DNA of 64,000 nt from Actinomadura rayongensis (GCF_009831215.1 NZ_WUTW01000010.1:117647-181646); one strand, 5' to 3'; shown: positions 43,546 to 52,269, numbered from the stretch's first letter. The notes: generated from the sequence alone by a model not told the origin. Program-made: numbers and translations.

Positions 43546-44823
43546 ATGACAACCGTGGACCAGATAGACGAGAGCGACGTCGACCTCATCGACCCGTGGT
43601 TCCGTCACCGTCAGCCGGATCGGTGGTACGCCCTTCTCGCGCACCTGCGCACCCTCGACCGGCCGATGTACTTCCGGGAGAAGCCGTTCCCCTTCCTCCC
43701 GCACGGCGACGGCTACTACGCGCTGGTGACGCATGCCGACGTGAGCGAGGCGACTCGCGACGCCCGCGCCTTCCGCAACGCGCCGACGGCCACCGTGCCC
43801 GAGACTCCCCGCTGGCTGGCCCGCTACAGCGGCGACATGATCCTCGACACGGACAATCCGCAGCACACCCGATTGCGCCGGATCGTGTCCCGCGCCTTCA
43901 CGCCGCGGACGCTGACCCGGATCGACGAGCAGATCCGGCGGGCGGCCGGGGAGATCGTGCGCGACTTCGCCAAGTCCGGCGGCGGCGACATCGCGTCGCG
44001 GGTCGCCGCCCCCATGCCGGCGCGGATCATCTGCGAGATGATGGGCGTCCCGCGCTATCTCATGTCCGAGGTCCTGGACCTCAGCCTGTCCCTCGCGGGC
44101 GGCTACGACCCCGGCTACGGCGGCTTCCCGGAGAGCCGCAGCCCTGTGCGGAGTCTCGCCACCGGAGTCCGGTTGTTCTACGGGAGCCGCCGCCTCAGCC
44201 GGATCGGCATGTCCGTCGCCCGCGAACGGGCCCGGCGGCCGACGGGCGACATCGCGTCCCGGCTCGTCACCGCCAATCCGGACGGCGAGCATCTCACGCC
44301 GCGGGAGCTGAGCTCGTTCGTCAACACGTTGCTGGTCGCGGGCAGCGAGACGACGCACAACGCCATCACTCACGGCATCAAGCTGCTGACGGACCACCCC
44401 GCGCAGCGCGAACTCCTGCTCAGCGATCTCAACCGCTACCTCGACGGAGCGATCGAGGAGATCCTTCGCCTCAGCAGCCCGATCCTCACCTTCCGGCGGA
44501 CCGTCGCCGAAGAACGTGAACTCGGTGGACGCACGTTCCGGCCCGGCGATCGGGTCATGCTCTTCTACCCCTCCGCGAACCGTGACGAGCGGGTCTTCGA
44601 CCGGCCGGAAGAGTTCGACATCACGCGTGACCCCAATCCCCACCTGGCGTTCGGCGGTCCCGGGCCGCACTACTGCCTCGGCGCCCACCTCGCCCGCCGT
44701 GAGCTGAGCGCTGTGTTCCGTGAACTCTTCACCCAGTTGCCCGGCCTCCGGGCAGTCGGCGAGCCCGAATACCTGGTCTCGCCGCAGCTCAACGGGATCA
44801 CCCGCCTCGACTGCACGTTCTGA
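43546..44823 (+). CDS. Cytochrome P450 (CYP125/CYP124-like)
   Basis: A 425-residue P450. The I-helix LLVAGSETTHNAITHG, EILRLSSPILTFRRT and the heme loop FGGPGPHYCLG (about 369-379, Cys377) resemble the mycobacterial CYP125/124/142 group, whose members oxidise the terminal carbon of sterol or isoprenoid chains. That fits a large cyclic terpenoid or polyprenyl substrate. It lies 55 nt after the methyltransferase gene and completes a three-gene tailoring run. Confidence 0.92.
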   Translation: MTTVDQIDESDVDLIDPWFRHRQPDRWYALLAHLRTLDRPMYFREKPFPFLPHGDGYYALVTHADVSEATRDARAFRNAPTATVPETPRWLARYSGDMILDTDNPQHTRLRRIVSRAFTPRTLTRIDEQIRRAAGEIVRDFAKSGGGDIASRVAAPMPARIICEMMGVPRYLMSEVLDLSLSLAGGYDPGYGGFPESRSPVRSLATGVRLFYGSRRLSRIGMSVARERARRPTGDIASRLVTANPDGEHLTPRELSSFVNTLLVAGSETTHNAITHGIKLLTDHPAQRELLLSDLNRYLDGAIEEILRLSSPILTFRRTVAEERELGGRTFRPGDRVMLFYPSANRDERVFDRPEEFDITRDPNPHLAFGGPGPHYCLGAHLARRELSAVFRELFTQLPGLRAVGEPEYLVSPQLNGITRLDCTF

Positions 44824-45013
44824 CCCCCCCGGCACCGCTGCGTCCCTCACCCCCTCTTCAGGGGCGCAGGCAAGACGCCAAGCCGCTCCGGCGAGCGCGT
44901 GAGCATGCTCGCGACCACGCCGGAGTTATCCACAGAACCGGCTTCGGGTGGCGCGCCCATCACGGGTCTCGGTTTCCTTGGAGGTCCGTACACCGAACGA
45001 AGGGACGCGACCC

Positions 45014-45451
45014 ATGAAGGGCGACAAGATCCAGGTGCTGGTCGACACGGGCGAGGGGACGCCTCGAGTCTTCGAGATGACGGCGACGCAAGGAGGTCGA
45101 CGGGTCGAGGTCGTCGTGGACGGCCCCCTGGTCACGATCAGGGAGGTCAAGCGCACGGGAAAGCCCGTCCGCTCGATGCGGTTTCCCACTGAGCGGATCG
45201 TCGCGCTGATCGAGATGCCGATCGAGACGGCGAAGGGTCGGCATCCCACCGTCTCCGCCGTGGAGGAAGGTTCCGAAGCAGGGCCGACCGACGCCGGTGA
45301 TGACCGACCCGCCTTTGCCGCTCGGAATCTGCCCGCTCCCCTTCCGACAGGCGGTGGTCGGCCGTCCGGTCGACGGCCGACCACCGCCCCGCACCAGAAT
45401 CCGTCGCGCGGGAGGAGCGCGGCAGGCCGGTCGAAGAAGGGGAAACGTTGA
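45014..45451 (+). CDS. Small hypothetical protein with basic tail
   Basis: A 145-residue protein, not recognised. The first 80 residues look like a small beta-rich domain (KIQVLVDTGEGTPRVFEMTATQGGRRVEVVVDGPLVTIREV). The last 60 are disordered, Arg/Lys/Pro-rich and end SKKGKR, which suggests nucleic-acid or acidic-partner binding. AAGGGA precedes the ATG. It lies 190 nt after the second P450 and converges on the terpene synthase gene; whether it belongs to the cluster is unclear. Confidence 0.6.
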   Translation: MKGDKIQVLVDTGEGTPRVFEMTATQGGRRVEVVVDGPLVTIREVKRTGKPVRSMRFPTERIVALIEMPIETAKGRHPTVSAVEEGSEAGPTDAGDDRPAFAARNLPAPLPTGGGRPSGRRPTTAPHQNPSRGRSAAGRSKKGKR

Positions 45452-45565
45452 CGTCTTGGGGATCGTCCGCTGGGCGGGCTCGGCGGTAGGTCTTTCCTGC
45501 TCGGTCTACCGGACGTAGCCCGTCGATTCCGACTAGGTCTTCCGGCGGGGATGCCGGGATCGTGG

Positions 45566-46519
45566 TCAGCGATAACGGTCTGCAGCGACGACCGTGTGCC
45601 AGGAGGCGAAATAGCCTACGAGATTACCGACCACGTCACCGTACTCACCGACGTGCCGATCGTGGGTGGTCTTCAGGTGAGCGATGGTCTCGTGAGCACG
45701 AGCCGTCTCCGTTTCGCACATTGCGGAGATGATCGAGATGCTTTCGTCCAGAGAGCATCGGCGCTCGTGCATGAGAAGTGTCGGAAGCGTGATCGCCGTG
45801 TCTCCGGACCTGTGCTCCTTCCGATGGGAGGCGAGGTCATTGACGCAGGCCAGCAGCGTGCATGCCGTCGTGTTCAGCTCGCCGACCTCGGGAACGTCAT
45901 GAATCTCGGCCGGAAAACGCGAGTGTTCGAGGGGTTCGAGCAGCGCGACCAGAGACCATGCGGCCACGGTGTGCCTTCGTGCGACCAGGTAGTCCGCGAC
46001 CGAGGGCGGAGACGTGGCGGACTCGATGTCGACGTGCCAGTTCTGTGCCGCGATGAACGCGGTGAGCGCCTTGGCGAGGCGACTGTGGTGCCGGTGCGGC
46101 AGGATCGCCGCGCTGCGAGTGAGGAGGTCTTCCAAGGCGGCGACGAATCCGGTCTGGTCGCCGGCTCGCCGAGAGGTCGTGGCGTGCAGGGTCTCGTTCA
46201 GATGCAGGGTGAGGCGGGTGAGGTCACCGGTTCGCCTGTCGCAGCCGTCCACGAGGACGTCTCCGAACGCGGTGATCCAGACCATGACGTCTCCGGCCAG
46301 TTCCAGCACGTCCGGCGGGGCTTGCGGGAACAGCATGGCGAACGCGGCGCCGGCGTTGATGCGCTCGACGCGTGCGCGCGTCTCCGGATCCGGTGTCAGG
46401 TCGAATTGGTGAAGCCAGTCGAGAGCGTGCCGCTCAACGACCACGGCCCGGTCGTTCAGCACCCAGTCAGCCTGTCCGGTCTCACTCGGCGGCGGGGTCG
46501 ACGTCGTGGACATGTGCAT
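45566..46519 (-). CDS. Class I terpene synthase with a degenerate Asp-rich motif
   Basis: A 317-residue protein with the layout of bacterial class I terpene synthases. The pyrophosphate-sensor Arg (R181) is 46 residues before the NSE triad N227-D228-x-x-S231-x-x-x-E235, and the R-Y pair (315-316) is at the C-terminus. The first metal motif, usually F-D-D-x-x-D, reads F85-G-D-V-L-V-D91, so the first Asp is Gly. AAGAGGTGATC before the ATG is a strong Shine-Dalgarno overlapping the end of the cyclase gene (5-nt gap), so the two are coupled. The substrate is unknown. Confidence 0.8.
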   Translation of the reverse strand: MHMSTTSTPPPSETGQADWVLNDRAVVVERHALDWLHQFDLTPDPETRARVERINAGAAFAMLFPQAPPDVLELAGDVMVWITAFGDVLVDGCDRRTGDLTRLTLHLNETLHATTSRRAGDQTGFVAALEDLLTRSAAILPHRHHSRLAKALTAFIAAQNWHVDIESATSPPSVADYLVARRHTVAAWSLVALLEPLEHSRFPAEIHDVPEVGELNTTACTLLACVNDLASHRKEHRSGDTAITLPTLLMHERRCSLDESISIISAMCETETARAHETIAHLKTTHDRHVGEYGDVVGNLVGYFASWHTVVAADRYR

Positions 46520-46524
46520 GGTGA

Positions 46525-48465
46525 TCACCTCTTCCGGTCCGGCTGGGCGATGCGGAATCCGTTGCGCAGTCGTCGATCCCTGGTGGGCTGACGCGGGGTC
46601 GACGCCTGCGCCGGTCCGGGATCCGCCGCAGGACGGCGGTAGCCGGCCAGTGCCAGGGTCGCGAAGACCTGCGCATAGGAGCCGTACCGGATCGGCGCGT
46701 CCCGTGGGAAGCCCGTTCCGGTGTACGCGGCCTCGTGCCACGCGCCGGAGGCGTCCTGCTGCCGCAACAGCCAGTCGATCCCGGCTTTGACACGGTCGCC
46801 GCGCTCCCCGGTCGTGATGAGCGCGTGGACCGCCCAGCCGGTCTGGGAGGGTGTCGATCGTCCCCGGCCGTGCCAGACGTCGTAGAAGTAGGATCGCTGG
46901 TCTTCACCCCATCCGCCGTCCTCGTTCTGCCGGGAGTACAACCACTCGATGGCCTGCCGGACGGCAGGATGCGCGGCGGGCACTTTCGCCGCCGTCAGCG
47001 CGCAGAGAGCGCCCGTGGTGCCGTAGATGTAGTTGCAGCCCCACTGCCCGTACCAGGAGCCGTCGGGTTCCTGGTTGTCGAGCAGCCAGCGCACGCCGTC
47101 CCTCGTCGGGGCGGCATACTCCTGGCCCGCCGCAGCGAGCGTCTCGACGACATGCGCCGTGACGTCGGCGGTCGGCGGGTCGACGACAGCCCGTGCGTCA
47201 TGCCACGGAAGCCGCAGCACCCGCCGTACTCTCGCGTCGGTGTCGAAGGCACCCCAGCCGCCGTCGCTCCAGGCCATTCCGGCGAGCCACCGGTGTCCGC
47301 GGTCGGCGGCCTGGAGAGTCTGTTCGTCCGACGAGGACGCCGCGTCCAGGGCGCGGAGGACGAGCGCCGTGTCGTCGGTGTCAGGACCGGTGCGGTTGGC
47401 GACCTGGAACGACCAGCCGCCCGGTGCGAGTTCCGGACGGTGCCGGGACCAGTCGCCCTGAGCGGTGGTCTGCTGTCCGAGCAGCCACCGGTGTGCACGG
47501 TCCACCGCCGGGTGATCGTTTCCGAGGCCCGCCGCGCGCAGGGTCAGCAGCGTGTTCGCGGTGTCCCAGATCGGACCGTGCGAGAACTGCACCCTGCTGA
47601 GGCCGTCGCCGCGTGGTCGCACGAAGGCGCCGAGTCCGGTGACCGCGCGGCCCACCGCCTCCCGGTCGCCGGGCCCGTCCAGGAGATGCAGGGCGATCGT
47701 CGCGTAGACCGTGGCCGAATGGGTGCCGTTCCAGCAGCCGTCGGTCTGCTGGCGCTCCAGCAGCCAGCGACGCGCCCGCAGCAGGGAACGGCGGCGAATC
47801 CGGGCCGGGACCGAGGCGTGGTAGAGCGCCACCGGGCGGGCTCGGAATCGCGAACGCGGCGGCCGGTCGCAGATCTCGCCGAGGTCGAGTCCGGTGCGCC
47901 GGACCGGGCGCAGCGCCGTGATCACAGCGAGGGGGACGACCAGATGGCGCGCCCAGTCCGCGAAGTCGTCGAGGGCGATCGGCCCTTTCGCGGGGAGCAG
48001 CATGATCTCGGGTGGAAGCATCTTGAGGTCATGCCACGGCCACAGGCCGAACAGCGCGAGCCAGAGCCGCGTGGACGCCCGGCAGGCTCCGGGGCCGCCG
48101 AGCTGATGGATGCGCCGGGCCGCCACGCGCATGTGCGGCGCCTCCGCCTGCTCGCCGCCCATGCGCAGTGCCAGGTAGGCCATCACGCTGGTGGACAGTT
48201 CGTCCGGACCGCCGACGAAGTTCGGCCAGCCGCCTTCATCGGTCTGCTGCGTGCGGATCCAGGTGCGGATCTCCCGGCTTTCGGGCGGTTCGGGGAGGCC
48301 GAGGAAGGTGTGGGCCAGCAGGTGGTGAGCGTCCACGCTGACCTTGTTGTCGAGGCCCCCGTCCCAATGGCCGTCGTCGGACTGCCGGGAGAGGAGCACC
48401 GCCACGGCGCGATCCAGCGCGTCGGCGATCCGCTCCGCCCGTTCTTCCTCGGTGAAGGATTCCAC
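46525..48465 (-). CDS. Squalene-hopene cyclase-family class II terpene cyclase
   Basis: A 646-residue alpha/alpha-barrel cyclase. The protonating motif D362-T-D-D365 is intact, the PPTADVTAH segment supplies its conserved His partner, and QW-type repeats occur throughout (QSDDGHWDG, QTDEGGW, QTDGCWNG, DGGWGAFD, QEPDGSWYG, QNEDGGWGED). The final TGTGFP and QVFATLAL match hopene cyclases. GAFDTD replaces the GAYDVD of hopene synthase, a change at an active-site Tyr. The GTG at 48465 has GGAGG 9 nt upstream; an ATG at 48564 is possible. The substrate could be squalene or a linear polyprenyl diphosphate. Confidence 0.88.
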   Translation of the reverse strand: MESFTEEERAERIADALDRAVAVLLSRQSDDGHWDGGLDNKVSVDAHHLLAHTFLGLPEPPESREIRTWIRTQQTDEGGWPNFVGGPDELSTSVMAYLALRMGGEQAEAPHMRVAARRIHQLGGPGACRASTRLWLALFGLWPWHDLKMLPPEIMLLPAKGPIALDDFADWARHLVVPLAVITALRPVRRTGLDLGEICDRPPRSRFRARPVALYHASVPARIRRRSLLRARRWLLERQQTDGCWNGTHSATVYATIALHLLDGPGDREAVGRAVTGLGAFVRPRGDGLSRVQFSHGPIWDTANTLLTLRAAGLGNDHPAVDRAHRWLLGQQTTAQGDWSRHRPELAPGGWSFQVANRTGPDTDDTALVLRALDAASSSDEQTLQAADRGHRWLAGMAWSDGGWGAFDTDARVRRVLRLPWHDARAVVDPPTADVTAHVVETLAAAGQEYAAPTRDGVRWLLDNQEPDGSWYGQWGCNYIYGTTGALCALTAAKVPAAHPAVRQAIEWLYSRQNEDGGWGEDQRSYFYDVWHGRGRSTPSQTGWAVHALITTGERGDRVKAGIDWLLRQQDASGAWHEAAYTGTGFPRDAPIRYGSYAQVFATLALAGYRRPAADPGPAQASTPRQPTRDRRLRNGFRIAQPDRKR

Positions 48466-48592
48466 CTGGTCATGCCTCCGTCCTGCGCGCCGCACAGCGA
48501 CCGGCTCAGTCGGACCGGCGCGTCCGTGTTTCGGTTTCGGTGGGATCGCCGTGGCCGGACGCATGTCCGACCACGGCGTACGGTGCGCGCCG

Positions 48593-49663
48593 CTACCGGT
48601 GGGTGCCGGAGCTGGTGATCATGGCCGCCAGGGTGTTGAGCCGTGCGGCGGCGGCCGGATCGGTGGCGGCGACCTCCAGGTGGAGGCGGGCCTGACGGAT
48701 GTGGTGGTCGGCGCGTTCGCTGGCCCACGCGCGTCCGCCGGCCGCTTCCACCAGGTCGGCGGCGCGTGCCTGCTCGGCCGGGGTGAGAGGAGTTTCCTTC
48801 TGGTAGAGATCGGCCAGTTCGGCGCGTGCGGCGCCGGTGTTCGCGAGCGCGTAGGCGACCGGCAGCGACTTCTTCCCGGACGCCAGATCGGACGTGGGCT
48901 TGCCGGTCACGGCGGGATCGCCCCAGATCCCCTTGATGTCGTCGATGAACTGGAAGGCCAGGCCGAGGTCGAGCCCGAAGGAATGCATCCGCGCGATCTG
49001 CTCGACGGTCGCGCCGCCCGCGATGGCGCCGAGCGCGCAGGCCGCGGCGATGAGCGACCCCGTCTTCGCGGTGGCCATCGCCTGCGACTCGCTGAGGGTG
49101 GTGGCCGGACGGCCCTCCATGAGCAGGTCGGTGTGCTCGCCCTCGATGAGCTGCTGGACGGTGCTGGTGAGGATCATGACGCCCTGGCCGGCCAGCGGAA
49201 GAGACTCGGCGAGAGTCCGTATGGCGACGAAGAACAGGGCATCGCCGGCCAGGATCGCGTCGGCCACACCGAACGTCCGCCAGACGGCGGGACGCCCGCG
49301 GCGGGTCTGGTCACCGTCGATGATGTCGTCGTGAAGCAGCGACGCGTTGTGCACGAGTTCCACGGCGACTGCGGCCGGAAGTGCCCGCGCCTGGTCTCCG
49401 CCCACTGCCTGGCACGCCAGCAAGGCCAGCGCCGGGCGCACCGCCTTGCCGCTGTCACCGTCGATCGGTGTCCCGTTCCTGTCGTGGGTCCCGAGGTGAT
49501 AGCCGACAATACGGCCCAGTTCGGCCGGGAACTGGTCGACGACATGCCGGAGCGCGGGCGCGAGGAGTTGCCGCGTTCCGGCCAAGATCTGAACCGCTTC
49601 CGAGGTGCCGTTGTCACCGAGTTTCGTATCCAGCGCTTCCACAGACCACTCCTTCCAGCCCAA
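48593..49663 (-). CDS. IdsA-like (all-E) polyprenyl diphosphate synthase
   Basis: A 356-residue prenyl elongase. The first Asp-rich motif LLHDDIIDGDQTRRGRPAVW and the second FQFIDDIKGIWGDPAVTGKPTSDLASGKKSLPVAYAL are those of actinobacterial IdsA geranylgeranyl-type synthases. The fifth residue before the first motif is Ala, not aromatic, which favours C20 or longer products over C15. It is the first gene of the minus-strand operon, 127 nt before the cyclase, and supplies the chain. Confidence 0.9.
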   Translation of the reverse strand: MGWKEWSVEALDTKLGDNGTSEAVQILAGTRQLLAPALRHVVDQFPAELGRIVGYHLGTHDRNGTPIDGDSGKAVRPALALLACQAVGGDQARALPAAVAVELVHNASLLHDDIIDGDQTRRGRPAVWRTFGVADAILAGDALFFVAIRTLAESLPLAGQGVMILTSTVQQLIEGEHTDLLMEGRPATTLSESQAMATAKTGSLIAAACALGAIAGGATVEQIARMHSFGLDLGLAFQFIDDIKGIWGDPAVTGKPTSDLASGKKSLPVAYALANTGAARAELADLYQKETPLTPAEQARAADLVEAAGGRAWASERADHHIRQARLHLEVAATDPAAAARLNTLAAMITSSGTHR

Positions 49664-50122
49664 GGCCGGACAAATTCATCAGCCACTCCTGGTCATGACT
49701 TGCGCACTACAGGTAACAGCGCGAAGGCGGGCTCAGGTAAGTAACGGCAGGTGTCAACAGTCAGCCCGAAGAGTTAGGTAGCTCAGACCCTGCAATGGGC
49801 AAGGCCGCAGCACCCCATCGGAAAAGCACACACAGTAGAGAGCGAATCGGGCGAGGTGGACAAATGACAACGTCGCCAACGTAACTCGCACAGATTTGCT
49901 TTATGTGACGCGCGGGGAGCATGACGAAAGTCTGGACGCGATGCGCCGACCCCGCCGGACTCGGCTGCATATGCCCTTAAGCCGACTTGCGGCAGCTAGC
50001 GACACCGCGGCCGGCGTCTCCATACCTAACGCGACAAACGTCAGACTCGTACGGCCGTAGAATAGGTCGGCCATCTGCCAGAATGGTCCACGATACGGGG
50101 ACGTCGGCATTCGACGGACGCG
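49664..50122. other. Non-coding region upstream of the prenyl synthase
   Basis: 459 bp with no supported gene and noticeably lower GC than the surroundings. It presumably holds the promoter of the minus-strand terpene operon. Short frames on the minus strand (for example 49761-49970) have no coding character. Confidence 0.5.
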
Positions 50123-50162
50123 TGAACGCCCGGTGCGGAAACGTTTCCACACCGGGCGTTCA
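50123..50162. terminator. Long hairpin after the NADP-dependent reductase gene
   Basis: TGAACGCCCGGTG and CACCGGGCGTTCA pair, and the loop continues as GGAAACGTTTCC, itself a perfect palindrome. The result is a stem of about 19 bp with a single C/A mismatch. It lies 10 nt beyond the stop of the minus-strand gene. Confidence 0.75.
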
Positions 50163-50172
50163 TGGCGCTGCG

Positions 50173-51192
50173 CTAGTTCGCAGACGCGTTCAGCCGGACG
50201 AGCATCTTGCCGGTGTTGGCGCCGCGCAGCAGCCCGAGGAAAGCGTCCACGGCATTGTCGATGCCGTCGACCACGGTCTCGCTGTACTTGAGGCTGCCGT
50301 CGGCGAGCCAGCCCGCCGCAAGCTGCGCGTACTCGGTGGCAAGGTCCTGATGGTCGGTGACGATGAAGCCGCGGAGGCTCAGACGCTTACCGATCGCCAA
50401 GCCCAGGTTGTTCGGCCCCGGAACGGGTCCGGCGGCGTTGTAAACGGAGATCGCTCCGCACAGCGCGACGCGACCGTTGGTGTTCAGTGCGCCGAGGGCG
50501 GCTTGAAGGTGGTCACCGCCGACATTGTCGAAGTAGACGTCGATGCCGTCCGGCGCGGCGGCTGCGAGCTGTTCCGCGAGGTCGCCCGCCCGGTAGTCGA
50601 TCGCCGCGTCGTAACCGAACTCCTCGACCAGGCGTCGTGCCTTGTCCGGGCCGCCCGCCGAGCCGATGACCCGGGACGCGCCGAGATGCCGCGCGATGCG
50701 TCCGGCGAGGATGCCGACCGCTCCGGCCGCACCGGACACGAACACGACGTCGCCCTTTTCCACGGGCGCGATCCGGACCAGGCCCGCGTAGGCCGTCAGT
50801 CCGACCATGCCGAGCGCGCCGAGGTAAGCCTGAGCCGGAGCGATCGAGGTGTCCACGATGCGGACATGCCCGGCGGGCAGCACGGCGTGCTCACGCCAAC
50901 CTGCGCCGTGCAGCACGGTCGCGCCGACCGGGACGTCCGCAGACTCCGAGGCGATCACGGTGCCGACCGCGGCACCGTCCAGGGCCGCACCGAGCTTGAA
51001 CGGTGGCGTGTAGGACTTCACGTCGTTCATCCGTCCGCGCATGTAAGGGTCCACCGACATCCAATCGTTGCGGACCAGCACCTCCCCCGCTTGGGGCTCC
51101 CCCACAGCGACTTCGGCAAGAGTGAAGTCCGACGGGCGGGGCTCTCCCACCGGACGGGCGGCAAGGCGGATCTCACGACTGGTGTCAGGCAT
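50173..51192 (-). CDS. NADP-dependent MDR-superfamily alkenal/one reductase-like protein
   Basis: A 339-residue zinc-independent MDR protein. VRNDWMSVDPYMRGRMND, VVFVSGAAGAVGILAGRIARHLGA (GAAGAVG nucleotide fold) and VYFDNVGGDHLQAALGAL are the marks of the leukotriene-B4 dehydrogenase/alkenal reductase/CurA group, which reduce activated double bonds with NADPH. It ends an operon with a DJ-1-like gene, pointing to detoxification of reactive aldehydes. Its ATG overlaps the tail of a TetR remnant. Confidence 0.9.
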   Translation of the reverse strand: MPDTSREIRLAARPVGEPRPSDFTLAEVAVGEPQAGEVLVRNDWMSVDPYMRGRMNDVKSYTPPFKLGAALDGAAVGTVIASESADVPVGATVLHGAGWREHAVLPAGHVRIVDTSIAPAQAYLGALGMVGLTAYAGLVRIAPVEKGDVVFVSGAAGAVGILAGRIARHLGASRVIGSAGGPDKARRLVEEFGYDAAIDYRAGDLAEQLAAAAPDGIDVYFDNVGGDHLQAALGALNTNGRVALCGAISVYNAAGPVPGPNNLGLAIGKRLSLRGFIVTDHQDLATEYAQLAAGWLADGSLKYSETVVDGIDNAVDAFLGLLRGANTGKMLVRLNASAN

Positions 51193-51467
51193 TGATGCTC
51201 CAGATCACAGCAGGCCGTCGGAGCAGGGCGACGACGGCGGACCGAAAAAGGCGGGTGTTCTCGGGCGCGGCCTCGAAGCCGCGCACCAGTGTCAGGCATA
51301 CACCGGCCGCCTCGGCGGTGGGCACAACGGTCCGGCAGTGTGCGAACACGTCCGTCAGCAGTTGCCGCAGGCGGGCGTCGAATCCTCAGAGACGTCTCCG
51401 AACCGCCGTAGAGGGTCACGCACTCGTAGGTCGCGTCGAGCACGTCGCCGAGCCGGTCAGTGGCCAT
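51185..51467 (-). pseudogene. TetR regulator gene with internal deletion
   Basis: From the ATG at 51467 the frame gives MATDRLGDVLDATYECVTLYGGSET, the start of a TetR first helix. In a different frame it continues FDARLRQLLTDVFAHCRTVV, TAEAAGVCLTLVRGFEAAPE and NTRLFRSAVVALL, then stops overlapping the next gene's ATG. That is the C-terminal ligand-domain end of a TetR protein. About 100 codons, including the recognition helix, are missing and the frames do not match. It sits where a self-regulator of the DJ-1/reductase operon would be. Confidence 0.7.
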
Positions 51468-51468
51468 G

Positions 51469-52164
51469 TCAGCGCAGGCGCGCCACGATCTCTGCGGCGA
51501 GCGGTGCGGACGACGCCGGGTTCTGCCCTGTGAACAGGTTGCGGTCCACCACGACCTTCGGCTGCCACGGCTCGCCTTCGCGGAAGTCCACGCCGAGTTC
51601 AACGAGCCGGTCCTCGAGCAGCCAACGCGCCTTGTCGGCGAGGCCCGCCTGCTTCTCCTCCTCGTTCGTGAAGGCCGTGACGGCGTAACCGGCGAACGGT
51701 GAAGAGCCGTCGTCGCGGCGAGCGGCGAGCAGCGCCGCCGGCGCATGGCAGACGACGCCGAGCGGCTTGCCCGAATCCAGTGCCGCGGTGAGCAGCCGTC
51801 CGGAGTCCTTGTTGACGGCGAGGTCCTCCATCGGGCCGTGGCCACCGGGGTAGAAGACCGCGTCGTAGTCGGCCAGCTGGACGTCCTCCAGGCGGAGAGG
51901 GTCCTTCAGCCCGGTGATCGCATCCAGCTCGGCGGTGATCTCCTTCGCGCCGTCCTCGCCGCCGTTGACCTCGGCGGCAAGGCTCGCCTGGTCCACGACC
52001 GGCACCGCACCGCCAGGGGTGGCGAACACGATCTCGTGGCCGGCGGCGGTGAAGGCCCGGTACGGCGCCACGGCCTCCTCCGCCCAGAATCCGGTCGGGT
52101 GCCGGGTTCCGTCCTTGAGCGTCCAGTGGCGCGCTCCGGTCAGGACGAACAGGATCTTCGACAT
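51469..52164 (-). CDS. DJ-1/PfpI-family protein (Hsp31-like glyoxalase III/chaperone type)
   Basis: A 231-residue class I glutamine-amidotransferase-like protein. GFWAEEAVAPYRAF provides the conserved Glu, YDAVFYPGGHGPMEDL the strand before the elbow, and GVVCHAPAAL the nucleophilic Cys with adjacent His. Family members detoxify methylglyoxal or act as redox chaperones. It is first in the operon with the reductase and divergent from a LysR gene across an inverted repeat. Confidence 0.9.
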   Translation of the reverse strand: MSKILFVLTGARHWTLKDGTRHPTGFWAEEAVAPYRAFTAAGHEIVFATPGGAVPVVDQASLAAEVNGGEDGAKEITAELDAITGLKDPLRLEDVQLADYDAVFYPGGHGPMEDLAVNKDSGRLLTAALDSGKPLGVVCHAPAALLAARRDDGSSPFAGYAVTAFTNEEEKQAGLADKARWLLEDRLVELGVDFREGEPWQPKVVVDRNLFTGQNPASSAPLAAEIVARLR

Positions 52165-52185
52165 GGGTGCTCCTCAACCGTCGGT

Positions 52186-52219
52186 TCGACGTTCGCCGTC
52201 CAGATCGTCCGAACGTCGA
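52186..52219. promoter_or_regulatory. 10-bp-arm inverted repeat between DJ-1 and LysR genes
   Basis: TCGACGTTCG and CGAACGTCGA, perfect arms separated by 14 nt, lie in the 105-bp divergent region. This is the likely operator of the LysR protein, or of the lost TetR protein. Confidence 0.6.
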
Positions 52220-52269
52220 TGACCCCAACGTAAGCACCGGTGGATCAACCTAGAAATAGAATCGCCTAT

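Noticed and set aside
44899..45192. A 97-residue plus-strand frame before the small basic protein
   Set aside because: The frame overlapping it at 45014 has a better Shine-Dalgarno sequence and protein-like composition.
46525..49663. A standard hopanoid cluster
   Set aside because: No hpnC, hpnD, hpnE or other hopanoid-modifying genes are nearby, and the cyclase is paired with a class I terpene synthase. Hopene formation is still possible with squalene made elsewhere.
49761..49970. Short minus-strand frame in the gap upstream of the prenyl synthase
   Set aside because: No ribosome-binding site, no similarity, and atypical composition.
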